From the NCBI GenBank assembly GCA_013396755.1, contig VWZF01005807.1, positions 793,514 to 857,513 on the forward strand: 64,000 nucleotides of DNA. Reading direction: 5' to 3'. The notes under the pieces were generated by a model. The model saw only the letters and a list, made by a program, of their open reading frames with translations. It made no database searches and was not told the origin of the DNA. The translations under genes were made by a program, and so were the position numbers. Below, one piece after another: positions 25,130-39,100 of this stretch; the first letter of the stretch is position 1, and the number at the start of each line of letters is the position of its first letter. The DNA is from Sclerurus mexicanus (Eukaryota; Chordata; Aves; Passeriformes; Furnariidae).

Positions 25130-27565
25130 TCTTCATACAATTAAGTCTCACATTTCAGAAAAAATTACAACTAATATATGATTATGTTTAGCAAACACAT
25201 GGGAAAAGTATAAGTGCAGGAGTTCTTCCTGTAAAAACAAATAACTTTAAAACCATTATAATGATAAATTATAAATGTTTTATTTGACATTCAAAAAGTA
25301 ATCATATTTAAGAACAAATGGTATTTTCTTTAAAAATGAGAAAGAGTCCTACTGCTTCTCAATTTAAATGGTTAAAAATCTTCTTTGAGATCATTATTAA
25401 CCTAACACTAACTAGTAATTCAGATCCATCAGAAGATTCGCATCATCTTACACTATTAATTTTGTTTTGTTAATACCACAGATTACACCTTGTGGATGTA
25501 ATACATACTATGAAAAATCACGACCGTTTCTCACAAAGAGATGAAATTGCATTCTGAAGACATATGAAATTATGGTATAAAACTCTGTGTAACTTTGTGC
25601 AGTGAGTGATCAGGACAAAACATTTAGGAGATTTGCTACCTGAATATATGGGTAATCCTTCTCAACTACTTTAATTAAATTTACGTGCATTTTTATGCAA
25701 TGAAGGGTGGTGTAAACATAGCTGATAATGAGGTATTTTTATTTATAATCATTGATTTCCACTCACACAATGGTCATTCAGCCTTCTCTCCATCATGAAA
25801 AAAACAAAACAAAACACTAAGATTCATGTTTCTCTAGCATAGGAATGTTTAAGAGGTAGATGAGTACCAACATGCAGAAATTTTGTTATTCTTCTTGTTG
25901 AATTTTGAAAATTCTAGTACTTTAAAACTGCACCATAACATTTGGAAAATTTACCATTTATACACTGACAATAAAGCCAACAATAGCAATTAGAAGTCCT
26001 GATTTACCATTTCAAACGTTGGACAGCACCACAGAAAAAGTACTACTTAAATGTTAAAGGAAGATTGCTTTTCATGGAATGGCCTCCTCAAAATTGTGCA
26101 AGTTATATGTAACTGTAGCCTTAGCACAATTATTCAGAATAAAAGAAAAAACAAAATAGGAATGAGACAGACAAATTAAAAATAATCAAAAAAAAAAAGT
26201 AAAAAAAATGGGCAATTCGACCTGTTTTTTTCCAGCAGTGAATGATGGGGCTGTTGGCCAGAAAAAGGGGCTACAAGCCTTAGTGAAGCAAGAATCTCCT
26301 CAATCAACAACCATGAAGACTCCAGGGAGATAAGTAGTATTGAAATCTGTTATCATCCATTTGCATGTGAAGAGATGATCTCCATCTGGTGGGTGCTTAG
26401 CAACTACTGTGAAATACTGCTTTTACAGTGGAATCCCAATTACATAAATGTTATATGCCATAGAATTATATATATGTTACCTGTCATGTGAAGATCTGAT
26501 ATTATGCTTTTGGGTCTGTAAACAGTGTTATTTTCTTCTTCATTTTTTAATTGTGCTTATCCTTTACACAGGGGTACTCTTTAAAAAAAATAAATAAATA
26601 AAAAGAACCTTTATTCCCTAAAAATGGAAAAAGAGCACAGATATGTCTGTCAGACAAGCATGTTGTAAAAAAAAAATATAACAACAAGATTTTTTTCCTT
26701 AAATGAACAGTAGTATTTGCTTAAAAAATCATGTTGCTTGACTTCTGGATCTCATCCTCTCTTAGCCTCAGCTTAGCCTCTACAATGTGCTTCCAGTCAT
26801 GCTGAACAAATTAAATTAAAAGAAACACCATTTAGTGGATAGTAACTGAAAAAAAATCGAATTGCACCAAGGTAGTTTACTTATGTAAATATTTTCCTGC
26901 ATAATAACTTACAACTTCTGTCACATTCCCAATCTACTATTAACAACTTTGGATAAAAGAAGAGCAAAATGAACACTGTAGTGTATAACTCAGGCTCTGT
27001 TGCTTATAATGATTGTGTTCTTCTTTTAAGGCTTCATTTATTTTTGACAGAAACAATTATGTGGAATTATGCGGAATAATTATATCAAAGGCAGGTGGTA
27101 TGCAGTGTTCAAATTGGAGCATTTTTTGACTGCTACCTAGAATATCCCTAATGTTAAATAAAAGTTTATATCAACAGGTAACAATATTACACCTTTGAAA
27201 TTTATTATTTAATTCAAACATCACAGTATTCACAGCTTAACTAGACAATATGCAGAAGTAATCCAAGCATAATTTTAAAGCTAGGGGGTACTTTAGACTG
27301 AGATGTGTGCTCTTACCTGTAGAAAAATAATTGAATTAATACAATAAATAATTGGCATGTATATATATACAAGTGTACTAGAGAAGAGGTTTATTTTGGA
27401 ATTTAAAAAAAAAAAAAAGAAAAATTGTTAAATGTACCACTATATTTTTATCCAATGTTATTTCATAATTTTTCATGTTTTAACTCTAATAATGGTAGCT
27501 GGAATAATTGAAAAGTTAAAACAAAGAACTGCCCTAGAAGTAATGCTAGTGGGAAGTACTTTAGT
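25130..27565. other. Unique AT-rich DNA
   Basis: No gene or repeat family recognised. Short A-rich runs occur at 26150-26210 and 26580-26605, and 14 A at 27405-27418 follow a TA-rich patch at 27357-27370. The stretch 26216-26440 is slightly GC-richer, but I cannot place it. Confidence 0.5.
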
Positions 27566-27567
27566 AA

Positions 27568-27852
27568 AATCACAGAATGGCTTAATTTAAAATGTTAAAG
27601 ATCATATAACTCCAGTCCCCCTGCCATGAGCAGGGACACCTTTTTCCTCAGAACCCCATCCAACCTGGCCTTGAACACTTCCAGGGATGAGGCATCCTCA
27701 ACTTCTCTGAGCAATCTGTTAAAGTGTCCCATGACCCTCACCGTCAAAATTTTTTCCCTAATATCTAATGTAGCCTACTCTCTTTCAGTTTAAAGTCATG
27801 AACCTTTGTCCTATCACTACATGCCGTTGTTAAAAGTCCCTTCCAGCTTCCG
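27568..27852 (-). mobile_element. CR1 retrotransposon, 3' end fragment
   Basis: The plus strand reads ATCACAGAATGGC, then 'CCCCCTGCCATGAGCAGGGA', 'CCAACCTGGCCTTGAACACT' and 'TCCAGGGATGAGGCATCC', which is the antisense of a CR1 3' end. Similarity continues to 'TTTGTCCTATCACTACATGC' and ends about 27852. The element is on the minus strand. It is the same general type as the sense copy at 24695-25128: compare the antisense 'CTATCACTACATG' here with 'CATGTAGTGATAG' there. Confidence 0.92.
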
Positions 27853-27959
27853 TGGCTGGTGTGTTACAGATGCACTACAACAATCAACTGCAACTCCTGA
27901 CTCCACACAGAGGAACCTAAGAGTTCAATCATATATATATATGAGAGTTATCGAAATGT

Positions 27960-28500
27960 TTCTCAAACACCAACAGATGTGGAGCCTTGACCAGTTCCTT
28001 AGAGAACTTGTTCCAATGTTCAGGCACTCTCTTAGTGGTGATTTTTTTACCTAACATGCAACCCGAGCTTCCCCTGACATGTCACTTCCCTCCCCCTATC
28101 CCTCATAAAGAAGTTGTAGACAGCAATGAGACCACTCCTCAGTCTTTAAGCTGACAAACCTAGTCTCCTCAGCAGCTCCTCAGAGTCCTTTCACTATTTT
28201 TTACCCTCTTCTGGATATATTATAATATTTTTATATCTTTCTTATACTCTTGATGCCAATACTGCACACAGAACTCAAGGGGATGCCAACCAGTGTTTGT
28301 TATTTTGGGACAATTACTCCCTTTGACCAGTTGCCTATGCTGTTCTTGATACGCCACAGGATACAGTTTGTCCTTTAGGCCTCCAGGGCACATTGATTAC
28401 TCATATTGAGACTATGATCAACCAAAAAGCCCAACTTCCTTTTCTACAGGATAGAATTCCAGCATTTTGCCTCACAGTGCAGAATCCATTATTTGTTCTT
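27960..28500 (-). mobile_element. CR1 retrotransposon, ORF2 end fragment of a different type
   Basis: Antisense CR1 phrases run in family order: 'GAGCTTCCCCTGACATGTC', 'AATGAGACCACTCCTCAGTC', 'CCTCAGCAGCTCCTCAGAG', 'CCCTCTTCTGGATATATTAT', 'TACTGCACACAGAACTCAAG', 'CGCCACAGGATACAGTTTGT', 'CTCCAGGGCACATTGATTAC'. This is a CR1 type distinct from the preceding fragment. The terminal 3' tail is absent: the left edge begins within the element near 27960, after about 100 bases (27853-27959) that include a short (AT)n at 27931-27942. It is inactive. Confidence 0.9.
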
Positions 28501-28504
28501 GTTC

Positions 28505-31500
28505 AATGTGAACATATGCATGTTTATTACTTATTTAATGAATATATACATACAGTATATTGTAACTTCTGTCTGAATACACCTAGATGGTTTTCAAGGA
28601 GAGAAGGAAGAAATGAATTTTTTTTCTCATCAGGAAAACTGCAACATAAATGGATTCCAGAGAGGCCATGGAATTCTTTATGAGTTAATCTGGAATTTTC
28701 CAATATTGATGTTTTCCAAAAGATATTTCTAAGGAAAGCTTTTGCTTTCTGTATTCTAAAACTATAAAATGCAATTCCACTAAAATTTATATGAATATTA
28801 TTATTGAGTATCATCATATTTTAATCATTATAAATAACAATGATAATAATATTAATATTGAAGAAGTAACAAGGATATTTGTTTTCATATGGGGCATATG
28901 GGGTTCAGGATGGGTATATGAAAAGTCAAGAATTATTCATGTTCTTAAAACTTTCTCCCATTGCTCAACAATTTTTTTAAAAAATCTATTCTTATTTTAA
29001 GTCATTAGAGCTAGACTCAAATACACAATAATAAAGACTACAAAACGTAAGAAATAAAATTCATAATGAGGTGTTTTCCCAGCAGTACAGTCTCTTTTTG
29101 TCACTGAAATCTTAACTGATCTGTTTTGAATCAAAAATTGAATGTTGCTTGTACTTCAAATATACTTCTGTGTACGTGTGTGTGTAGTGTTCCACTTTCC
29201 CACCACATGTTCTCCACCTACATGTCTGTCATCCTGTTCCAGGCAGCATTAAACCATAGGTCTTTTTTTAAAATTGAACTCACAAACAAGTGATTATATT
29301 TTAATGTGATGCCTCATACAACATAAAAAAGGCTGTAAGTAGTTCCTCCCATGAAGAGTGAAACAATATGAGGGAAATGAGTTGCAGCACTGTGGTAGTG
29401 TTGCTGTAGTTCAGATGTGTGTGTTTCCAGCATTAAGATCTTTGACTCCCCACTCTCATTACACAATCTCAGATCTTTTAATGTGTTTCATCATTTTCTC
29501 ATAGCTTTTGCTTTCTTTTTGGTCATTTCCCCACTAAATACTGCAGTGAGCAACTTTGTTATATTTTTCTGTAGTCTTGCCTCTCACTTTTTTTTATTAC
29601 TTTTTCAGGAAAGTGGACAGAAGACCAAAAAGAAAAACCACAGAATTTTAGACTGCATGAAGTGTTGAATAATACCACTATTTTGCAGATGTGCTTTGAA
29701 TTGTAAGAATAACATTAATGAATGCGTACTTTCAATTTGTTGTTTTCTTTAGAGGTTACTAGAAGATCACATCTACTTCACATCTTCTACCTGTTTGCAC
29801 AGGGCTAGGAATATACTAAAAAGACCTGAAACACTGGGGATAAAAATAGCTTACTTTCATATTAATAGCAGAATATTTCATTTAAATAAATTGTATTGAG
29901 TGATATATTTGACCATATCTATTTTAATTTTACAATATGTTTCATTTTTAAAATCCATGAAATGTTTTCCTGAATAGCAGAATTTATTACAGCAAATTAC
30001 AACTATATAGTTCTACTGAGCTACTGAAATATTATGCCCATCCTGTTTTGAACAAGACTGATCTTTTTAAGCTTCTGCTTCTCTAACTACCTTTTTATCA
30101 TAACTATTTATATTGTAGTGGCATTTAAAATGTGCTATTCACTGTGTAAACAATTAAATATTCACTTCTTATTTAATAACATATTCTGCCATCATTACAT
30201 GTGCAGACCAGATCAATGTCAGGATATAGTTTCACAGTACTATGGGGAAATATGTTACAGTATGCAAAGTGCTAATTTCCTAACATTGTAATTAAAGTTT
30301 CTGAGTGACAAACTTTGGAAATTAGATGTAAGTCTCCAGTGTTTAAGAATGTCTGAATCATTTGCCATCATGCCTGAGTACCTTTTCTCCTCAAAGTATT
30401 CACTAAACTGACTTGGGGAGTAAGGGAGGGAGGGAAATTGCTTGTTTATATTTCTTGGCTTTTCCTTTGGTGACTTAGAAGTACTTACATGACATGTCTC
30501 AAAGGCAACAAATTTGCTGCCATTTCCTGTGAGTGCTACTGAAGGTACATCAACCTGTGCTTTAAAGACAGAAAGAAATGGGGAAGATCACTATGAGAAC
30601 AGAAGTATTTTTTGATGCTTTTCCCCCAACATTTTCATGAAAGTCCTGCCAGCTATATTATTCCTAAGATGCTTAAGGTTTTTGAAATTTTAAAGTTGAA
30701 TCTGAAATGTCGTGAAAACAAAGTTACTTATCTGGTTTGAACAGTTTTCAGTGTGGCAGAGAATTGAAGATTTCAGATTTTTTTTCTCCCTACCTTCTTA
30801 TTTATGTGTTTATTTATTTATTTCCTAGTTTGTTTCACATTCACAAGAAGGAGTAATATGTTATACCAGAGAATTTATTTGAAACTAGAGTATGTATTCC
30901 TATCTAGAATAACTTACCTGGAGCTTTTGAGCTTGATGCCAATTCTATCAAACTTGCATGCCAACCAACTAGGCAGTTTTCTGATAGCTAGGACAATCAA
31001 TGTGTTGCCTAGAAAAGGAAATACTTTAAGTATTTGTACTTTTTAATACTGAAGGAAGGAAATTATCCTTGCATATTTCTGTTGTCATGGCCATCAAAAA
31101 CATTCATATCCTAGAATGAAAATATGTCCTATAATTTTTTGACTAGTATTACAAGAATTTTTGCTGTTACAGAGTTCTTCCATATACTTAAATAAGGTCA
31201 GAATCTCTAGCATCTATTTACATATAGCAAAATTTATATCTGACTTGTAATGATTTATAAGGGTTAGAGGAGGAAGCTTCGACAGTGGAAGCTATGTATG
31301 CTGATCTTGGCCAGAGGCCTGCTACTTGCTATAGTGTCTCTTTGGTAAAGCCCTAGCAAATCTGAAGTTTCCTTCTATTTTAATAGTGCCTTAGACTTCA
31401 GCATACAAAATGTATGTTGCTGTAAAAAGCTCTCTTAAAGAACTGAATTATAAAAAAGACTTATGCTCATTCTCCAGGAACCATTAACCCAGAAGCCCTT

Positions 31501-33075
31501 CAAGTTTTCGGGTTGACTTCTGTAAAGTAAAAACTTGAATCTTTCTTTTCTAAATGTTTTACTTAATTAGTTACTTTACATTAGGAACAGAGACTGTCTT
31601 TATACAAGAAAAGCACTATTTTTACTTGATTTGGAGTATTGCGTATGTTCTGGACACAGAACTTTTTAAAAATGCTTTTAAAGTCTAAAGGGATGGGGAA
31701 ACTGTTTCTTTGCTGTGCAGTGGGTTTTTTATGTTTGTTGTGTGAAGAAAAGAATTGAGAATAGTGAATAAGGCACACATTTACAAGAGACACTTCAATT
31801 TCCAGTCTAAAAATTAGGTATATATAATCAGATGGACTTTCACCTCTTTCTAACATAGGTAAATGTCTTACTATTCACAAGTCCTTATAACAGATATCAG
31901 AATAACTGAATGCCTAACTTGGGGCAGATGATCCTACAGTTTATGGTGGAAAGGAGTAAATTCTCTCTAGCTCACTAATGTTTCATCTATTTCTCTCTCT
32001 TCCCTTTCTAATTTAACTGTCAGCTTCAGATACTTTCACCCTTTTGTCTGATTTCAACTTAAAACATTTGTTCTTCAGTTATATTTACTTTGAAGTGTTC
32101 TGCTTCTAAAAAAGATTTTGAGTACTCAGAGCTTTTTCAAAATTTCAAAAGAAGGTCTTGCATACCTGAAGTTTGATCAAAATTCTACATCTGCTACCAA
32201 AAACATTGGCTGTCCCTAAAAAACCTTGCTTCACTAGATAAAATCCAAAATGTGGTAGGAATGTAAAGAAACATGATTGGACATATTAATCCAAGCTAAA
32301 AATCTATATAGCCTACTGTCTTGCTTCTAACGCAAAAAGTATCCAAACGAACAACTAAGGAGAAGTAAAGAGAACAAGCAGATTAAAACTTCTAGTACTC
32401 TTCCTGAGCCATAAACCAGCTTGTGTCCAATCTCCCATTTAACTCTCCTCAGTTTTTGGTAAAAAATGAAGTCCAAACATTTTAAGAGCTAATTAATATA
32501 CTTACTTCAGCAGCATAAAATTAATTTGACATTTTTTGTTGTTTGTTTTGTCACAGATGTGCAAAATTTAGATTTGAGGTACCATAAATTTTGGGGAATA
32601 TGTAGATTCAATCATCAACTCCTGGACTCTCCAGGAAAATATAAGGAAAAAAAACATTAAACAGTTATAACTTTTTTCCTATTCAAGCCCTAGAAGAGCC
32701 ACTTAACACTTTTTTTAATCTTTAAAATTTCCTGGTAGCATTAACTGTGTTAGATGAGTAACTCTGTCAGAATGCTTCACCTGCAGATAGCTGTAGTGCC
32801 TAAGTACTTCTAACATTTATTTTAATTTATAGAAAGTGTTTTGTAAATTAAATTTCTTGGTGTGCTTTTATCCACTGTGAGGCTTTAGTCTTTCACATAC
32901 TTCAGTACCAATTTTGCAAGACCTTCATTGTGCAAATTAGTTCTGTATTGCCTAAGAGAAAACTCAAATATTTTCTCATAATGCTAAGTTATATGACATT
33001 GGAATTTTTAGTTATAGCTCTTTGGTTTTTTTCACATGGTGGAATTACACTGAAGTGAAAAGATAAGTTACAAAA
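28505..33075. other. Unique AT-rich DNA, start of a mobile-element-poor interval
   Basis: I see no CR1, LTR or DNA-transposon sequence. The sequence is AT-rich with short low-complexity patches (AAT-rich at 28795-28860, TTTA-rich at 30800-30822, TG-rich at 29171-29190). Open frames of 80-96 codons on either strand look accidental. Confidence 0.5.
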
Positions 33076-33079
33076 CAGC

Positions 33080-33102
33080 AATGCTTTTTATTTAAAAGCA
33101 TT
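33080..33102. repeat. Perfect hairpin, 9-bp stem
   Basis: AATGCTTTT at 33080-33088 and AAAAGCATT at 33094-33102 are exact reverse complements separated by 5 bases. It is AT-rich, so a chance origin is likely. No function can be assigned. Confidence 0.85.
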
Positions 33103-33104
33103 TT

Positions 33105-36100
33105 ATTTCCTGTTTCATTACTTTTTTACTCTTCTATGGAGCTACAGAAGACTGGAAATGAAGCTGTAGGAACTGAGTGTGAACTTTATGCATTGTATAT
33201 TTAGAGTCTTACCATATTTCCATAAAGACCATCTGTAGGGAAAAAAAAAAAGCCAACAAACCAAAACCATACAGTGTGTACAATAAAAGATCTATATTCC
33301 CCACTAAACAGTGGTTTTCACAAAAAGAAGTTTCATTTTGCATTAGAGGCTCTTATTTCGATCTTTTAGAAGTCTATGAATGTGTTCTGGATTTTGCCAT
33401 TCATTTCTTGCCTTTCTGTCACGTGAAATGCACAGCCAGGTGATGTGAAGCAGGTTTAGTGCTAAATTCATTTTCAAATATGTAACAGGGAAAATAGACA
33501 TTGTTATACAGGATACTTCTCATCTGGTATAAACTGCTAAATTATTTTAAACTTTAGCTCAATAAAAGCTAATTTTATTTTTTCTGGGTTTTATTTTTAT
33601 TTTATTTTTGGTAAGAAATGATCAATAGTTTGAACAGTAAAATAAGCACAGCTTATCTTAGATAATGTATAAAAAAAAGAAAAAATGCCTTTTCCTTTTC
33701 TTCAGATATGTTGAATATAGTCTTTTTTCCATAATTATCTATCTTTGTGCAGTACTTATGCACAAATAAAAAGCATGTACACTTTGGGTTATATATGATA
33801 AATATGTACTTTAGGTTATGCTTTTAAACAATGACAAATAAAAATTATGGTCACATTGAGTAATAAAGTTTTAATTAAAATTAAACACTGACAAATTAAT
33901 TAACAAAAATATTTTATCTTAATTTTCTTTATATTTTCAAGTCATCATCTAGATGAATTTAATTCTTCAGGAAGAATAACCTTAAAAACAAACTAATAAA
34001 ACCAGCCTATTCATGGAAAATAATGTCAACTTTCTCCTTTTTTATGTATAAATTACCAAATATTTTTTAATTATATTGACATTGAATTGCATTTAGAATG
34101 CTAAAGAGTTTGCTGTGATCTTGCTGTGACTCAAAGCCTTACTGTTGCAGCAGCTGCACTTCAGAGACAGATTTTTGGCTAGTTTTCATTTGTCCTAAAT
34201 TTAGAATCACCAGTTTGGAATTACAATGAGAGCTCTTTTTCTCATAGCTGCTTTCCATATAACTGCATGTAGAGTAATGGGTGCAAATCATATTTTTGCT
34301 GCTATAGACATAATAGGAACAGATGAAAAAAAAATCCTTCTAGACTTCTCTAGGCTGTTTATGAGAAGAAGACTGTTTGGTCATACATATACATTTAAAG
34401 TTGGATGAGAAAAATTCCATTCTTGCTGCTTCAGTGGACAGGCCCATATAAAATAAAGACTGTCTGAAACAAATCATTTTGATTTGGTTAGTTTAGATAG
34501 GGGTGTTTCCTGAAGGACATGGTGCAGATAGTTGAAGAAGCACCACATCAATTTAAAGATAAGGATCTGCAATTCTGATTTGTCTGCTTTGTACATTATA
34601 TTAAATAAACATGTAAACAGCATTTACAATAGCTCAGGACTGAACTTAGCACTAAGCTAACAACCGATATACAGCAAATTAACAAAGACAAGTTATATGC
34701 ATTGGGAAATAAAAGGAAGATCAATGACACACTCCATTGAAGAGAATGACAATTAAGATAAATCATATACTATGCTAAATATGCTATTTAGCATATTTCC
34801 AACAAAGTACGTTATACACAAACTTACATAATTTTTTTTCTCTTTGACAGTCTGTGGCTGAGTGCTTTGTGAAGCCATGAACACTGTTGGCACAGATTCT
34901 CTGGATCTCCCCTGGGTTATTCTTAGGTTTTTTTTATCACATTGCTACTAAAGCACTGACACTAAGTGCTGAATATATAACTTGTTTCTAATTAGATACC
35001 CTCTGTTTGCAAAATCTGTGACAAAAAAAAAGTGTTTTTCTAAATCTAATCTGGATAAAGGCAACTCATTATGAGTAGCATGTGATATGTCTAAAGGTTC
35101 TATCAAACAAAAGGAGGTGTTTTCATGCATTCCCCTGGAGCCCTGCTACCCTGATGGTAATTTTAAATTTGAAATATATTATCATTTAAAGAGGCTGAAA
35201 GATGTAAAGAATTAATTCTCTCTACTAAAGTCAACAAATAATTATGAGTGCAGGATTAGATTGATAGATTAGTGGCATGGTAAATTAAAAGTAAAACAGG
35301 AAGGGATATATTAAATCAATCTAGCTACTTTGAAATTCTTTATTAATACTCTATTTGGGAATTTTAAAAGGCTGATATTGAAGATGCAGTCACAGCGTCT
35401 GTGGGGATCCAAGTTCAAGAGATTTAAAACCACAGCTTTTTGTTTGCCCCTTGCTGTGTGCACTCTCTAGCCTTTTGAATACTATGGGTGTACCTTCATC
35501 AGCTTTTCACTTTTGATCAGGAGTGCATTTCTGAATTACATGTTTAGTTCAATCCACAATATAGTATCATCTTACAAGATTGTCTTCCTTTAGGATGAAA
35601 GTAAACCAAGAACTGCATGCTAGAGATTAGCCTAACCTGATCCAAACACTAGCGAGTATTATGCCTGCAGGGCTATTCTAGAGCTAATTGGAAGAAAATC
35701 CTCCCAAGATGTGTACAGGGTGGACACCAGGCCCTCAGCATCTTCTGTTTTGCTTAGTGATGCAATCTTCTTGTGCCACACAGTGGCTTAGGCTCCTGGC
35801 ACAACTGGGGACCTCAGGGAAGGAAGAATGAAACCTACTCCAGGATGCTGATGACCTCCGTTATCCTTGTGGCTAAAACAATACTTCAACTGAGCTGCAT
35901 TTCCATACATCTTATGCTAGCATTTAAGTGTTATTTGACACAACAGAAGCAAAATTACGTGGTACAAAAACATGATTGGCATCACTGATCAGGATTTCAT
36001 ATAGATCCACTGACCTTTAGTTCTCTTTGCACATTGCTGCTGTTTAGTGCGTCTGCCCTGCCTCTCATCACTTCTTGACTGAAACAATGGGGAAAAAACT

Positions 36101-39100
36101 CCCGAATACAAACATTCTGACTTAGGCACCATGTTTCCCATTTTATGAGTTATGAACTTCTGCAAGAACCAAATCTGTATCCATAACTTTGTTTTTAGGC
36201 TACTAGATCTTTTTTAATGTTTTTTCCAGTTCTAATAAGCTGTGGAATTGAAAAAGCTGTCCCTCATTTTACTCAGTCAAATGGAAGTCTTATTCATTCC
36301 CATGATGTGCTGCTGGCAGCTGCTAAAAGAGACATAATCACTTGACCCTTTTAGTAGTTTGAGGTAAACTGCAGCAAGGGTATGGTGTGGATTAGCAAAA
36401 TATGTGGGATGAAATACAGCGCTACTCAACCAAAGGCTTTCTTCTAAGCTCTCAGATGCTAGGAAAAGGCTGTGACAAAGAGAGGGTGCATCTGAAAGGG
36501 TTGCTGAATGCTTGAGTGGCAGCTCTCTGTATGACAAGTCTTAGGGGATTGGGTACTTAAATCTTAATTACAAAAAACAATCATCATCAGGTATTAAAGC
36601 CCTGTAGGGAAATTGAAAGACTCAGAGAAGAGAATCCCAATAGCGGAGATCTGCTCTACGCAAATTTAATTGACTCATATTATACAAATAAACCTGATAA
36701 ATTAAAAAAATAAAAGTTTCTGTAAAAAAATGTTGAGTGATTCTACTACAGACTAGATGCTGTGAAAAAGACAGGGGGTGGGATTTTCAACCTGAAGAAA
36801 CTCAGTGACTGCTTAATGAAGAGATAAACACCGCAGCTGACCAACTTTCTTAGAACAATCTGTAATGCAGCTGAAAGCAGAAAATCTTTTAGATCATTCA
36901 GTGTCAAGCATTTGCAAAATATAAATTGATACATTTACATGTTACTTAGGTTAGGTCATGTTTCTATGATGCAAACATGTAATAAAATAATTTTGAAAAT
37001 CTATATTGGAAATGAAAGTGTCTCTAAAAAATGAAAGAGCTTTACTGCAGAGGTGTAATAAAAAGAATGGGTTATACTATCATTCTCTGGAACTCAAGGA
37101 GAGTGGCAGTCACTGTCAGTGATAAATTTTGTGGTAGCAGTGAGCAGGAGTGTAAAGTAGGACTCAGTTTGGAGGAAATGATTTTCTAGTTAAACAGTGG
37201 CCAATTTTAGATCTTTTCAGAAACAATAAGATAGTTCTGTCACACTCAATGCACAGTATAATTAACAATGGCAATTTTTTACTTTCATATTTACTAACCA
37301 CTTTTGTTATTGTACATGACTGACCTAGTAGGAAAAATAAAGTTTATAGACTAACCTCATAAAAAATTTCTGCTTAGAGTATACTGTTCTGTACTTTCTT
37401 TATTAACCCTACTGACAACAGCAACAGTCACAGTGACAAAAACACAGTTGGCCATTTTTTCATAGCCTTTGAAGAGAAAAAAAATTAAAATAAATTTCTA
37501 TGGCATGGACAGACATAAAACTGATAAAACTGCATATGTATCAAGTAATGGTTCAACCCTATGTTTTCTCTAGTGACAAAGGCAGCTTGGACCGCCCTGT
37601 CATTTCTACCATAATTCACAGCTTCAGTTGAATTAACTGTTTGTCTGAGTATGATGTAAAAGGGACATGATGAAAGTTATAAATAAAAGCAAACCCTCCG
37701 TGGGAGTCCTTCCCTGAAAACTTAAACAGAATTCTAAGAACTATAAATGACTGCATGGAGCCAGGAACAAGCATATGAGAATGGGCTAGCTTTGACATTA
37801 GTAAAACAAAAGAGCATGGAGCTACACTCTCAGTCTTTATTATTATGCTAGCTTTTCTAAAATCATTTTAGAAGGGGGTCAGTCTGTCTCTGGAGTTTTA
37901 GTATTTTGATCTTTCCCCAAACAGAAGAGATTTAAATGAGAAATTTAGACTAGATGGCAAACATTTGGACATTTAGAGGCAGGAATGATGAATGACTAAT
38001 GCATGAACTTTGAAATATTCAGTATTTAATGTATGCCATGTTTCCTTTAAAATATTGGTTACTGTTGTCTTCCCACCTTTTATATATCACAAGCTACAGG
38101 AGTGTATGACTTCTTTTAAACTCAGTGAGAACTCAGATTATGCCAGTCTGTCAGATCAAAACCTTTCTTCCCTGGAATTGCAAAAAGATGTGACTGAATA
38201 GGGAGTAAGGTACTATATTGTCAGTCCAACAAGGTTTCGGGGGGTTTTTTTCCCCAAAATTTAGCTTATTTACAATGGTTATTATGCTTGTAATAACATT
38301 AAAAATAAACAAAACCCTCCCTTACCCTATTTTTGGTCAAAGCAAAATAATTAATTTTTCACAAGCTGGTGTGTAAATCTATAGGTTGTTTAGCCTTTCT
38401 CACCTTCAAATACCCAAATGAAAAAGCAACAAAAAAGTCTTAACACTAGGAAAAGTGTTGATAAATGAAGTTGTTGACATTAGAGGCTGGAAAACTATAG
38501 TCATTAAAAGGCCACCCACTGACACAAATTCTGTAAAAAAAAGTTGGAATTCCACTCTTCAGGGCATCTTTAAAAACACATACTAACCATTTACTTAAAA
38601 TTATAATGATCACATAACATATTATAAAGTAAGCTTGGCCAAAATTTGTAAACAGTGGAAGCAGTTTTGAAGAACAAGTAAGCAAACAAAATAATAATTT
38701 TTTTTGGTGCATTTTGTTCTCTTCTTTGCAAAATGCGGAGGTAATTCTTAGTTACAGTGATTACCAAGCCTTTATTTCATAGTACAAGCTTTCTTCATAA
38801 ACCTTTCCTTAAATATACTTCAGTGAAATTCTTGGAAAGAGTCCATAGATTTTTGTAAAATAAGTCATTGCAATTTCATTCATAAAATCATTAGGGATGG
38901 ATAGTGAATTTAGACATAGTTCTGGTCAGTGTATTATTTTCTGCAAAATTGTTCCATCAGCTTTTAGTGATAACCAATACATATGTTTTAACTGTCAGGT
39001 GTTCTCTATCAGTGCAAAGATAGCTCTGTAGTATTACTGGGTGAAAACTAAGAAGGCATAGGTGATATTTCTCTGAAAAACATAAGCACTTGTTTATAAC

